A stretch of DNA of 64,000 nucleotides from Fulvimonas soli (GTDB taxonomy: Bacteria; Pseudomonadota; Gammaproteobacteria; Xanthomonadales; Rhodanobacteraceae): assembly GCF_003148905.1 (NCBI RefSeq), contig NZ_QGHC01000001.1, positions 335,128 through 399,127 of the forward strand, written 5' to 3'. Made by a program: the position numbers and the translations under genes. This document shows positions 33,158 to 45,128 of this stretch, in pieces. The number at the start of each line of letters is the position of its first letter. Position 1 is the first letter of the stretch. Below the pieces are notes generated by a model. That model saw nothing but the letters and a program-made list of their open reading frames with translations. It made no database searches and was not told the origin of the DNA.

Positions 33158-33195
33158 ACAAAGAGGTTGGACGCCATCGCCGGCGGAAGACATCC

Positions 33196-33795
33196 ATGCC
33201 CAAGACGGCCATGCCGAGCACCCAGGACTTCCAGTTCATTGCCGGGAACCTGGCCCTGGATTTCGTCAATACGGTCGGCAACCGACTGGCGGAGCCGCGG
33301 GAATATTTCCGCGAGGCCAGGGACGTCCAGCGCTGGACCCGCCTTTCCGGCGCTGCGGAACTCCGGCGGGTCGGCGTGCCTTCCGCGCAGCACCTCGGGC
33401 AGATCCGCCTGGTCCGGGAACAGCTGTATGGGGTGTTCAAGAGGCTCGTCGACGGTGCCGCCCCGGACGCCAGACTCGTCGCCGCGTTGAACGCGCGGCT
33501 GGCCGACGTCGCCACCAGCCGCCAACTGGTTTGCGCCGGCGGCGGGGTGCGCTGGCAATGGAATGATCCGGCCGAGAGTCCGGTGCGGATTCTCGGCCCC
33601 GTCCTCTTGAGCGCGGCGAACCTGCTGACGTCGGACCACGTCGCACGGTTGCGGCAGTGCGAAGACCCTGCGTGCGGCTGGCTGTTCCTGGACCGCTCGC
33701 AGGCGTCGCGCAGGCGCTGGTGCAGCATGGCCGACTGCGGAAACCGCGCCAAGGCCCGCCGCCACTACGGGCGCGGGCTTCGCGCGCAGTCCTGA
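33196..33795 (+). CDS. ABATE/CGNR zinc-finger transcriptional regulator
   Basis: A 199-residue protein with an N-terminal ABATE-type stress-binding domain (about 10-140; FIAGNLALDFVNTVGNR) and a C-terminal CGNR zinc finger (about 153-195) with its four cysteines in RQCEDPACGWLFLDRS and RRWCSMADCGNRAKARRHY, ending in the basic CGNR-KAR-H-Y helix. Proteins of this architecture are putative DNA-binding regulators. A cggaag ribosome binding site lies 6 nt upstream. It heads the three-gene cassette with its own promoter/operator and probably senses the substrate or product of the arginase-like enzyme downstream; that link is inferred. Confidence 0.87.
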   Translation: MPKTAMPSTQDFQFIAGNLALDFVNTVGNRLAEPREYFREARDVQRWTRLSGAAELRRVGVPSAQHLGQIRLVREQLYGVFKRLVDGAAPDARLVAALNARLADVATSRQLVCAGGGVRWQWNDPAESPVRILGPVLLSAANLLTSDHVARLRQCEDPACGWLFLDRSQASRRRWCSMADCGNRAKARRHYGRGLRAQS

Positions 33796-33839
33796 AACGG
33801 CAGGCGCCTCACCCATCGCGGACAAGGGAGCGACTCACC

Positions 33840-34820
33840 GTGATCGAAATGCGGGACGCCGCCGCCACCGCCCGTCCGCTCGTCGTCATCGGGGCTCCCA
33901 GCAGCGCCGGCTCCTATGCACCCGGACAGGAAAAGGCGCCTGCCGCCTTGCGCGAGGCGGGCCTGGTCGAGCTGATGCGCCGCGAGGGAATCCAGGTCGA
34001 CGATCGCGGCGACGTGCCGGGGTTCCGCTGGCGCGCCGACCGCGCCCATCCGCGCGCCATGCATGCGGACGTGGCCGCGCGCGTGGCGCGCGCGACGGCG
34101 GATGAAGCCGGATCCGCATTCGCAAGGCAGTCGCCCGTCCTGGTCCTGGGAGGCGACTGCACGGTCGAGCTCGGGATCGTGGCGGCGGCCGTCGAAACCG
34201 GCGGAAGCGTGGGCCTGGTCTATATCGACCTGGACACCGACCTCAACACCCCGGCCAGTACGACCGACGGAGCGCTCGACTGGATGGGCGTCGCCCACAT
34301 GCTCGGCATCGAGGGCACGGTGCCGGCCCTGGCGGAGGTGGGCCATCGGAAGCCGCTGCTGAAGCCCGGGCAGATCCTCTACTTCGGCCATGACAACGTA
34401 ACGCCCCCCGAGCGCGGGATCATCGACGCGCTCGGCATCGCGGGGATTCCCCTGGGCGCCGTCAGGGCCGATCCCGAGCAGGCGGCCCGTCGGGTCCTGG
34501 ACGGCTGGGCGCGACGGTTCACGCACCTGCTGATCCATCTCGACGCCGACGTGCTCGACTACCTGGACTTTCCGCTCGCCGAAAATACGCGCCGCAACCG
34601 GGGCCTGCGGTTCGACGAGCTCATGGCGGCCCTTCGCCTGTTGCTGCTCGCGCCGAACTGGGCGGCGCTCACCGTTTGCGAGGTCAATCCGGATCACGGC
34701 GAGGAAGACGGCTCCACGCTGCGGACTTTCTGCGCGGCGCTGGCGCAGGCGCTCGCCCGATCGCGGCGACTTCGCGCGCCAGAACTTCCCGACCCGGCCT
34801 TTTCGACGAGTCTCCGCTGA
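33840..34820 (+). CDS. arginase/agmatinase superfamily protein with altered metal site
   Basis: A 326-residue ureohydrolase-fold protein. Superfamily motifs are recognisable but changed: GGDCTVELG replaces GGDHS (His ligand to Cys), YIDLDTDLNTP replaces DAHxD (His to Asp between the ligands), and HLDADVLDYLDFP replaces SxDxDxxDP. Four Asp ligands remain, so metal binding is plausible, but the substrate is unlikely to be simply arginine or agmatine. Start is taken as GTG 33840, 9 nt after agggag; an in-frame ATG at 33849 is the alternative. The stop and the next ATG share one base (TGATG), so the unknown gene downstream is translationally coupled. Confidence 0.8.
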   Translation: MIEMRDAAATARPLVVIGAPSSAGSYAPGQEKAPAALREAGLVELMRREGIQVDDRGDVPGFRWRADRAHPRAMHADVAARVARATADEAGSAFARQSPVLVLGGDCTVELGIVAAAVETGGSVGLVYIDLDTDLNTPASTTDGALDWMGVAHMLGIEGTVPALAEVGHRKPLLKPGQILYFGHDNVTPPERGIIDALGIAGIPLGAVRADPEQAARRVLDGWARRFTHLLIHLDADVLDYLDFPLAENTRRNRGLRFDELMAALRLLLLAPNWAALTVCEVNPDHGEEDGSTLRTFCAALAQALARSRRLRAPELPDPAFSTSLR

Positions 34821-35584
34821 TGCACGCCAAACCGCCCATGCACCTTGTCACCCGTACCCACGCATCCACGAGCACGACGCGCAACGCGCAAGCGGCGCGG
34901 CCGTGCACTTCCGGGAGAAAACCCGCGACGGCAGGCTGGCGCCGTGCGGCCGCCTGCGCCCTCGCGCTGGCCATCCAGCAGGATGCGGTGGCGCGCCGGC
35001 CGCTGATCGACGCATCGGCCGGCGCGCGTTTTTCCGATGCCTTGCTCGCCTGCGGCCCCTCGCCGGAGCTTCCCGCTTCCGCCGCAGCGGTCTACGGATG
35101 GCTGGTCGGCGACTGGGCGGTCGACGTCACCGACGTCCGGCCGGACGGATCGCGGCATACGAGCACTGGGGAATGGCATTTCGCCTGGGTTCTCGAAGGG
35201 CGGGCGATCCAGGACGTCTGGATCGCGCCCGTGCGTGCCCAGCGCCGGGGGAGCGTGCCGCGCGAGCACAACCGCTATGGGAGCAGCCTGCGCTACTACG
35301 ACGACAGTATCAAAGCCTGGCGCGTGGTCTGGATCAATCCCGTGTCGCACGACCAGACGGAGCTCGTGGCGAGAAAAGTCGGCGACTCGGTCGTCCAGCA
35401 AAGCAGCGACCCGGACGGGACCTTCACCCGCTGGACATTCACCGACATCAAGCCGGCCTCGTTCACCTGGCTGAGCGAATACTCGTCCGACGGCGGCAGG
35501 ACATGGCAGCTCGACGCGGTGTTCAAGGCCCGGCGCGTCGGCGGCAACGGACCGTGCGCTCCGGCCGTCCCCCATCCCGGATAA
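34820..35584 (+). CDS. conserved hypothetical protein (DUF1579-like, possibly exported)
   Basis: A 254-residue protein. After a basic N-terminal extension with a weakly hydrophobic stretch (about 40-55), the body (about 85-245) is a beta-barrel-like domain: WLVGDWAVDVTDVRPDGSRHTSTGEWHFAWVLEGRAIQDVWIAP in sequence (shown here only as an outline: GDWAVDV, GEWHFAWVLEGRAIQDVW), NRYGSSLRYYD, AWRVVWINP, and WTFTDIKPASFTWLSE. This resembles DUF1579/lipocalin-like small-molecule binding domains. Function unknown. Translationally coupled to the arginase-like gene, so it may bind the same ligand. Confidence 0.65.
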   Translation: MHAKPPMHLVTRTHASTSTTRNAQAARPCTSGRKPATAGWRRAAACALALAIQQDAVARRPLIDASAGARFSDALLACGPSPELPASAAAVYGWLVGDWAVDVTDVRPDGSRHTSTGEWHFAWVLEGRAIQDVWIAPVRAQRRGSVPREHNRYGSSLRYYDDSIKAWRVVWINPVSHDQTELVARKVGDSVVQQSSDPDGTFTRWTFTDIKPASFTWLSEYSSDGGRTWQLDAVFKARRVGGNGPCAPAVPHPG

Positions 35585-35601
35585 GCGCCCCGGGCCGTCA
35601 C

Positions 35602-35640
35602 GCCGGGAGCGGGGCAGCCGGCTCGGCGCGGGTCTTTTTT
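35602..35640 (+). terminator. possible terminator of the accessory cassette
   Basis: Imperfect stem GCCGGGAGC with GCTCGGC, ending a few bases before TTTTTT (35635-35640), 18 nt after the stop. The remaining gap to tRNA-Leu (35641-35843) shows no gene. Confidence 0.45.
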
Positions 35641-35843
35641 GTGCCGCGCGGCGGCGCCCGGAGGGCGCGCCGCCGGTGCGCGCGGGCCGGCCGGCCGGGG
35701 CCGCGCGCGCTTGTGCGGAGCGCGCGTGCGACCTTAAAATGGCTTGCTTTGGCGCAAGGGAACATCGGCTTGGGCAGCGGGTCCGGCGCGTCTGCGGCAG
35801 CGCCGCGGGGCGGCAAAGCCTTTTGGAATCCGTTGCTTGCGAT

Positions 35844-35928
35844 GCGAAAGTGGCGGAACTGGTAGACGCACTGGATTTAGGTTCCAGCGGTTCACACCGT
35901 GCGGGTTCGAGTCCCGCCTTTCGCACCA
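35844..35928 (+). tRNA. tRNA-Leu(TAG)
   Basis: 85 nt with a class II long variable arm and encoded CCA. Acceptor GCGAAAG/CTTTCGC; anticodon stem CTGGA/TCCAG with loop TTTAGGT, anticodon TAG. Lies 72 nt upstream of tig, as commonly found next to trigger factor genes. Confidence 0.95.
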
Positions 35929-36000
35929 TTCCCGAACGAAGGTCGACGGCCGGGCGCGCGGGGCGCCGGTCTATTACGAGAGTATCACTCAGGAGACGTC

Positions 36001-37293
36001 ATGCAGTTTTCGGTTGAGAACGTCGGCAAGCTCGAGCGCAAGCTCACGGTCCGGTTCCCGGCGGAGCGGTTCGAGTCGCAGGTGAGCGCGCGCATCGCCG
36101 AGATGGGCCGCACCGTGCGCCTCAAGGGCTTCCGTCCGGGCAAGGTGCCCGCCGCGGTGATCCAGCAGCGCTTCGGCGCGCAGGTGCGCGGCGAGGTGCT
36201 GTCCGACCTGATCGGCAGCACGCTGCGCGAGGCGTTCGAGAAGGAGAACCTGCGCCCGGTCGCCAACCCGGCCATCGACACCACCGGCAAGCCGGAGAAC
36301 GGCGAGATCGCCTACACCGCCACCTTCGAGGTGATGCCGGAGTTCCCCGAGATCGACGTCGCCGCGCTGGAGATCACCCGCACCGCCGCCGAGGTGACCG
36401 AGGCCGACATCGAGAAGATGATCGAGACGCTGCGCCAGCAGCGCCGCCGCTTCGACGAGGTGGACCGCGCCTCGGCCGAGGGCGACTTCGTGATGTTCGA
36501 GTACTCCGCCGTGGCCGGCGACTACCGCTTCCCGGCCGAGGGCGTGGAGCGCGCCGGCAGCGTGCTGGGCTCGGGCACCCTGTTCAAGGCGTTGGACGAG
36601 GCGCTGAGCGGCCGCAAGGCGGGCGACGAGTATGCGGCGGACATCGACTTCCCGGCGGACTTCCGCAACGAGAACCTGGCCGGCAAGACCGCCAAGGTGA
36701 GCTTCAAGATCGTCAAGGTGCAGGAGCCGCACCTGCCGGCGGTGGACGCCAACTTCGCCAAGCTGTTCGGCATCGCCGACGGCGACCTGGACAGCTTCCG
36801 CAAGGAGGTGCGCGCCAACCTGGAGCGCGAGCTGAAGGCCACCCTGATGGCGCGCCTGAAGGCCGAGGTGGCCGAGAAGCTGGCCAACGCCTACGAGAAC
36901 CTGGACGTGCCGAACCTGATGGTGCAGGCCGAGGCGCGCAACCTCGCCGCCGGGAGCGTGCCGCGCGGCCAGCAGCCGCCCCCGCAGCTGGTCGAGGCGG
37001 CGCTGCCGATGGCCCGCAAGCGCGTGATCGCCGGCCTGCTGATGGGCGAGATCGCCCGCAAACAGGAGCTGAAGCTGGACCGCACGCGCGTGGCCGAGCA
37101 GCTCGCCGCGATCGCCTCCACCTACGAGGAGCCGGAAAAGGTCGTTGAACTTTACAACAGCGACCCCCAACTCATGTCCGGGCTGCAGAACCGCGTGATG
37201 GAGGACCAGGTGGCCGAGTGGGTGGCCGAGCACGCCAGGACCACCGTGCAGAACCTGGGCTTCGACGAGGTGATGCGCCCGGTCGGCGCCTGA
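36001..37293 (+). CDS. tig: trigger factor
   Basis: A 430-residue ribosome-associated chaperone and prolyl isomerase. The ribosome-binding N-domain contains the signature near residues 40-50 (MGRTVRLKGFRPGKVP; GFRPGKxP is diagnostic). The central FKBP-type PPIase domain (about 155-240) has EGDFVMFEYSA, and the C-terminal helical chaperone arms run from about 245 on. The caggag ribosome binding site lies about 8 nt before the ATG. First of tig-clpP-clpX-lon-hup-ppiD, the canonical protein quality-control row. Confidence 0.97.
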   Translation: MQFSVENVGKLERKLTVRFPAERFESQVSARIAEMGRTVRLKGFRPGKVPAAVIQQRFGAQVRGEVLSDLIGSTLREAFEKENLRPVANPAIDTTGKPENGEIAYTATFEVMPEFPEIDVAALEITRTAAEVTEADIEKMIETLRQQRRRFDEVDRASAEGDFVMFEYSAVAGDYRFPAEGVERAGSVLGSGTLFKALDEALSGRKAGDEYAADIDFPADFRNENLAGKTAKVSFKIVKVQEPHLPAVDANFAKLFGIADGDLDSFRKEVRANLERELKATLMARLKAEVAEKLANAYENLDVPNLMVQAEARNLAAGSVPRGQQPPPQLVEAALPMARKRVIAGLLMGEIARKQELKLDRTRVAEQLAAIASTYEEPEKVVELYNSDPQLMSGLQNRVMEDQVAEWVAEHARTTVQNLGFDEVMRPVGA

Positions 37294-37386
37294 GTGGGGT
37301 AAGGTTTGACGCGGCATCCCTGTCGCGGAGAGCTCCACCGGCTTTCCTGGCCGGACTTTCAATCTTCGCCTTTGGAGACTTCACCC

Positions 37387-38019
37387 GTGGCTATGGACCC
37401 GATCCAAAACCTCAACCTGGTGCCCATCGTCGTCGAGCAGACCGCCCGCGGCGAGCGCTCCTACGACATCTACTCGCGCCTGCTGAAGGAGCGGGTGATC
37501 TTCCTGGTGGGCGAGGTCAACGACCAGGTCGCCAACATCCTGATCGCGCAGATGCTGTTCCTGGAGTCGGAGAACCCCGACAAGGACATCCACCTGTACA
37601 TCAACAGCCCCGGCGGCTCGGTCACCGCCGGCCTGGCGATCTACGACACCATGCAGTTCGTCAAGCCCGACGTCAGCACCATGTGCGTGGGCCAGGCGGC
37701 GAGCATGGGCGCGCTGCTGCTGGCCGCGGGCGCGGCCGGCAAGCGCCATTCGCTGCCGCACTCGCGGATCATGATCCACCAGCCGTGGGCGGGGGGCATT
37801 TCCGGCCAGGCCACGGACATCGAGATCCACGCCCGCGAGATCCTCACCATGCGCGAGCGGCTGAACGAGATCCTGGCCCGCCACACCGGCAAGCCGATCG
37901 AGGAGATCGCCCGCGACACCGAGCGCGACCGCTTCATGAGCGCCGTCGACGCCAAGGCCTACGGCCTGGTCGACTCCGTGCTGGACCGGCGCGCCGTCGA
38001 GACGGTCAAGTCGGCCTGA
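37387..38019 (+). CDS. clpP: ATP-dependent Clp protease proteolytic subunit
   Basis: A 210-residue serine peptidase (S14) forming the ClpP tetradecamer. Catalytic Ser106 in [11 protein letters not shown], His131 in SRIMIHQP, and the Asp in [13 protein letters not shown] region. N-terminal axial segment [34 protein letters not shown] is conserved. I chose GTG at 37387 because the ggag at 37374-37377 is 9 nt upstream; the ATG at 37393 (MDPIQN) would be 15 nt away. Product works with ClpX, encoded 104 nt downstream. Confidence 0.95.
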   Translation: MAMDPIQNLNLVPIVVEQTARGERSYDIYSRLLKERVIFLVGEVNDQVANILIAQMLFLESENPDKDIHLYINSPGGSVTAGLAIYDTMQFVKPDVSTMCVGQAASMGALLLAAGAAGKRHSLPHSRIMIHQPWAGGISGQATDIEIHAREILTMRERLNEILARHTGKPIEEIARDTERDRFMSAVDAKAYGLVDSVLDRRAVETVKSA

Positions 38020-38048
38020 CGCGCGGCCGTTAACGGTACCGGGAAGCC

Positions 38049-38078
38049 GGCTCCGCGCCTGGGTCCAGGCGCGGAGCC
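38049..38078. promoter_or_regulatory. 14-bp perfect hairpin between clpP and clpX
   Basis: GGCTCCGCGCCTGG, 2-nt loop, exact complement; no T run. A -10-like TATTCT follows at 38084-38089, so clpX may also have its own promoter. Likely attenuates or processes the clpP-clpX message. Confidence 0.6.
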
Positions 38079-38123
38079 CTGTGCTATTCTCGGACCGCAA
38101 TCGATTTACAGCAGGATTACAGC

Positions 38124-39419
<1,296 letters not shown>

Positions 39420-39448
39420 AGCGGCCGCTCCGCACGGCAAAGCCAACG

Positions 39449-39479
39449 GGCGCCCCGGCCACGCCGGGGCGCCTTTTTT
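39449..39479 (+). terminator. intrinsic terminator after clpX
   Basis: Stem GGCGCCCCGGC / GCCGGGGCGCC with a 3-nt loop and T6 tail, 30 nt after the clpX stop. Confidence 0.9.
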
Positions 39480-39587
39480 GCGGCCACGCTCACTTGTGCC
39501 GGGAGGCCGCCGGCACCACTTGACGGAAGGAGACCTCCGGCGCAGTGTCGGAGGCGAAGTCACAGCCGTATGCCGAGGAAATTCCAG

Positions 39588-42083
<2,496 letters not shown>

Positions 42084-42111
42084 GCGCGCGCGTCCGCAGG
42101 CGACCTGTTGA

Positions 42112-42147
42112 GCCGCCCGGCCGGCGCCGGGCGGCGTCGCTTTTTTG
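42112..42147 (+). terminator. intrinsic terminator after lon
   Basis: Perfect 10-bp stem GCCGCCCGGC / GCCGGGCGGC with CGGC loop, then a T6 run at 42141-42146. Confidence 0.85.
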
Positions 42148-42243
42148 GTGCGCTGCGGGGCGATTCCGCTAGCCGTTTCCGGCATCTTTTGCAAGCGCGG
42201 AACGTGCCATGCGAAACGGCCGGAAGCCTTGATATTGCTTGTA

Positions 42244-42273
42244 TTGCGCAGCTTGTCGACGCACTGGTATAAA
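42244..42273 (+). promoter_or_regulatory. probable promoter of the HU gene
   Basis: TTGCGC, 18-nt spacer, TATAAA (42268-42273) in a locally AT-richer stretch, about 150 nt before the HU start. The rest of the 342-nt lon-hup gap shows no gene. Confidence 0.5.
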
Positions 42274-42425
42274 GGCGGCGCCGCAGTCTCCGCGCCCGCT
42301 TGAGCGGCGCAGCGATGCGGAGTTGCGAGGCGGCGCCGGAATGGGCCAACCATCAGCAATGGCGGCGTGTCTCATCCCAGACTGACCACGCGGGCCGCAA
42401 ACACCGTTTACGAGGGAGTGTCTCA

Positions 42426-42698
42426 ATGAATAAAACCGATCTGATCAATGCCATCGCTGAGAAGGCGGAACTGACCAAGGCCGACGCCGGCCGCGCGCTG
42501 GAGGCTTTCTTCGAAGTCGTGCAGAAGACGCTGAAGAAGGGCGACGATGTGTCGGTGGTCGGCTTCGGCACCTTCACCGTGCGCAAGCGCGCGGCGCGCA
42601 CCGGCCGCAACCCGCGCACCAATGAGACGATCAAGATCAAGGCCTCGAAGGTCCCGGCCTTCAAGGCTGGCAAGACGCTGAAGGATGCCCTAAACTAA
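42426..42698 (+). CDS. hupB: DNA-binding protein HU
   Basis: A 90-residue histone-like protein, [22 protein letters not shown] start, [20 protein letters not shown] with the GRNP signature of the DNA-binding arm, and [13 protein letters not shown] end. Bends DNA and organises the nucleoid. Located after lon as in E. coli lon-hupB-ppiD; tRNA-Val begins 20 nt after the stop, so messages and tRNAs may be processed from a shared transcript. Confidence 0.96.
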   Translation: MNKTDLINAIAEKAELTKADAGRALEAFFEVVQKTLKKGDDVSVVGFGTFTVRKRAARTGRNPRTNETIKIKASKVPAFKAGKTLKDALN

Positions 42699-42718
42699 GC
42701 GGCTCGCCGCTTGGTTTC

Positions 42719-42793
42719 GGGTGCTTAGCTCAGCGGTAGAGCGTCGCCCTTACAAGGCGAGGGTCGTAGGTTCGATCCCTACAGCACCCACCA
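42719..42793 (+). tRNA. tRNA-Val(TAC)
   Basis: 75 nt with encoded CCA. Acceptor GGGTGCT/AGCACCC; anticodon stem TCGCC/GGCGA with loop CTTACAA, anticodon TAC. Confidence 0.95.
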
Positions 42794-42802
42794 GAAAAAC
42801 GC

Positions 42803-42879
42803 GGAGCGGTAGTTCAGTCGGTTAGAATGCTGGCCTGTCACGCCGGAGGTCGCGGGTTCGAGTCCCGTCCGCTCCGCCA
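42803..42879 (+). tRNA. tRNA-Asp(GTC)
   Basis: 77 nt with encoded CCA, 9 nt after tRNA-Val. Acceptor GGAGCGG/CCGCTCC; anticodon loop CTGTCAC, anticodon GTC. Confidence 0.95.
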
Positions 42880-42966
42880 TTTCGTCAGCAAGGGCGCCCG
42901 CGTGGCGCCCTTGTCATTTATGCTTCGGCCTCCGGCCGGCCACATTACAAGTCTCGGGAAGGGTTC

Positions 42967-44871
42967 ATGCTGCAGGCACTGCGTAACAAGCTCCATGGAT
43001 GGCCCACCATCGTCGTTCTGGGCATCTGCGTCTTCGCCGTCGCGTTCTTCGGCATCGAGTCGTACTTCATGTCGCAGACCGAGACCTTCGTGGCCAAGGT
43101 CGGCAAGCACGAGATCAGCCAGCAGCAGTTCCAGGACCGCCTGAACCGGCTGCGCCGGCAGGACAGCGAGCGCATGGGCGCCCAGTTCGACGCCAGCGTC
43201 TACGAGAAGCCGGAGATGAAGCAGCGCGTGCTGGACGCGATGATCGACCAGCAGCTGCTGCAGCAGGCCAACGACGACCTCGGGCTGAAGGTGTCCGACC
43301 AGGCCGTGCGCGACAGCATCGCCGCCATCCCCGCGTTCCAGACCGACGGCCGGTTCGACCCGGCCGCCTACCGCGCGGCGCTCGCCGGCGCGGGCCAGAC
43401 CCCGGCGATGTTCGAGAGCGACGTGCGCACCTCCCTGGCGCTGAGCCTGCTGCCGGACGCGCTCGCCGCCAGCACCATCGTCAGCGACGAGGACGTGCAG
43501 CGCTTCATCGACCTGCAGATGCAGCGCCGCGACCTGCGCTACGTCGTGCTGCCGAAGCCGGCGCCGGCCGACGCCACGGTGACCGACGCGGAGATCGAGT
43601 CCTACTACAAGGCGCACCAGGCCGACTTCATGAACCCCGAGCAGGTCTCGGTGAAGTACCTGGAAGTGAACGGCGCGGACCTCAAGGTGGACGAGCAGCC
43701 CGGCGACGCGGAGCTGAGGAAGCGCTACGAGGACGAGAAGCAGCGCTTCGTGCAGCCCGAGCAGCGGCTGGTCTCGCACATCCTGGTCAACGTGCCGAAG
43801 AACGCCACGCCGGAGCAGCAGAAGGCCGCGCTGGCCAAGGCCGAGAAGATCGCCGCGCAGGCCACGCCGGAGAATTTCGCCAAGCTGGCGGAGCAGGATT
43901 CGGACGACCTCGGCTCCAGGCGCCAGGGCGGCGACCTGGGCTGGCTGGAGAAGGGCGTCACCAACGCGGCCTTCGACGAGGCGCTGTTCTCCCTGCAGAA
44001 GGGCCGGATCTCCAAGCCCGTGCTGTCCGACGAGGGCTACCACATCCTGTGGCTGCGCGACGTGCGCAGCGGCCAGGCCAAGCCGTTCGAGGAAGTGCGC
44101 GCGCAGCTGGTGCAGGAAGCCTCGTCGGGCGCGCGCGAGCGCAAGTACGCCGAGGTCGCCGGCAAGCTGGCGGACAAGACCTACCAGAACCCGGCCTCGC
44201 TGGAGCCGGCCGCGCAGGAGCTCGGGCTGACGATCAAGGACTCCGGGCTGTTCCCGCGCAGCGGCGGCAGCGGCATCGCGGCCGACCCCAAGGTGGTGCA
44301 GGCGGCGTTCTCCGACGACGTGCTGGCGCAGGGCAACAACTCCGGCCTGCTGGAGCTCGCGCCCAACCACGCGGTGGTGATCCACGTCGACCGGCACGTG
44401 CCGGCCGCGGCCAAGCCGCTGGCGGAAGTGCGCGACGCGGTGCGCCAGAAGATCCTGGACGAGCGCGTCGCCGCGGCCGCGAAGAAGCAGGCCGACGAGC
44501 TGCTGCGGCGCCTGGAGAAGGGCGAGGACATGGCCGCGCTCGCCGCGTCCGCCGGCGCCAGCGTGCAGAGCGCGGCCGGCGCCGTGCGCATGCAGCCGGA
44601 CGTGCCGCAGCCGGTGCGCGAGGCGGCGTTCCTGCTGCCGCACCCGAAGCCGGGCGCATCCGCGTTCCAGGCGGTCGCGCTGCAGGACGGCGGCTACGCG
44701 CTGCTCGCGGTGGACAAGGTGCAGGGCGCGGATGCCAGCAAGGTGTCGGCGCAGCAGCGCGAGATGCTGCGCCAGAGCATGATCCGCGCCTATGGCGAGG
44801 TGGCCACCGAGGGCTACCTCGACGCGCTGAAGAAGCGGACCGAGATCAAGGTCGCCAAGGACCGCATGTAG
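42967..44871 (+). CDS. ppiD: SurA N-terminal/peptidyl-prolyl isomerase PpiD
   Basis: A 634-residue periplasmic chaperone tethered to the inner membrane. Single membrane helix (about 14-33), SurA-like helical domain, central parvulin domain (about 270-365; LVSHILVNVPKNATPEQQKAAL region, GDLGWLEKGV, FDEALFSLQKGRISKPVLSDEGYHILWL seen in parts), and a second degenerate C-terminal domain. Assists proteins leaving the Sec translocon. Closes the quality-control row behind hup and the two tRNAs. Confidence 0.94.
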   Translation: MLQALRNKLHGWPTIVVLGICVFAVAFFGIESYFMSQTETFVAKVGKHEISQQQFQDRLNRLRRQDSERMGAQFDASVYEKPEMKQRVLDAMIDQQLLQQANDDLGLKVSDQAVRDSIAAIPAFQTDGRFDPAAYRAALAGAGQTPAMFESDVRTSLALSLLPDALAASTIVSDEDVQRFIDLQMQRRDLRYVVLPKPAPADATVTDAEIESYYKAHQADFMNPEQVSVKYLEVNGADLKVDEQPGDAELRKRYEDEKQRFVQPEQRLVSHILVNVPKNATPEQQKAALAKAEKIAAQATPENFAKLAEQDSDDLGSRRQGGDLGWLEKGVTNAAFDEALFSLQKGRISKPVLSDEGYHILWLRDVRSGQAKPFEEVRAQLVQEASSGARERKYAEVAGKLADKTYQNPASLEPAAQELGLTIKDSGLFPRSGGSGIAADPKVVQAAFSDDVLAQGNNSGLLELAPNHAVVIHVDRHVPAAAKPLAEVRDAVRQKILDERVAAAAKKQADELLRRLEKGEDMAALAASAGASVQSAAGAVRMQPDVPQPVREAAFLLPHPKPGASAFQAVALQDGGYALLAVDKVQGADASKVSAQQREMLRQSMIRAYGEVATEGYLDALKKRTEIKVAKDRM

Positions 44872-44896
44872 GCGAGGCGGTTGCGCTTGGATTCGG

Positions 44897-44929
44897 GAAG
44901 GGCGGCTCGGGCCGCCCTTCTTTTTTTTT
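44897..44929 (+). terminator. intrinsic terminator after ppiD
   Basis: Perfect 10-bp stem GAAGGGCGGC / GCCGCCCTTC with TCGG tetraloop and a T9 tail; a very strong terminator. The following stretch to 45128 holds no gene. Confidence 0.93.
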
Positions 44930-45128
44930 CGGCGGACAGCCGAGCGGGGGCATGCCTTGTCATCGACTTGCACCGGCCAGGCGTGGCGAAGCGATAGAGC
45001 CGATTCGTCATCTTTCGAACCTGGCGGGCATGGCCCGCGGGATCGCTCCATTTCCGGAAGGCCCGGGCCTTCCGTGGAACGGCCATCAGCCCGGCTTTCG
45101 CCAACGGATGCCAGGCTTCCCGGCGCGC

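Larger units (their letters stand above)
32675..33195. other. 521-nt region between tRNA-Lys and the CGNR gene
   Basis: Apart from the terminator at 32685-32715 and the promoter/operator at 33120-33157, nothing is supported here. Open frames exist on both strands but have no family motif or ribosome binding site. It may be remnant DNA of an insertion next to the tRNA gene. Confidence 0.4.

Noticed and set aside
33840-34820. Calling the gene arginase (rocF) or agmatinase (speB)
   Set aside because: Two conserved histidines of the metal site are replaced, so a specific substrate cannot be claimed.
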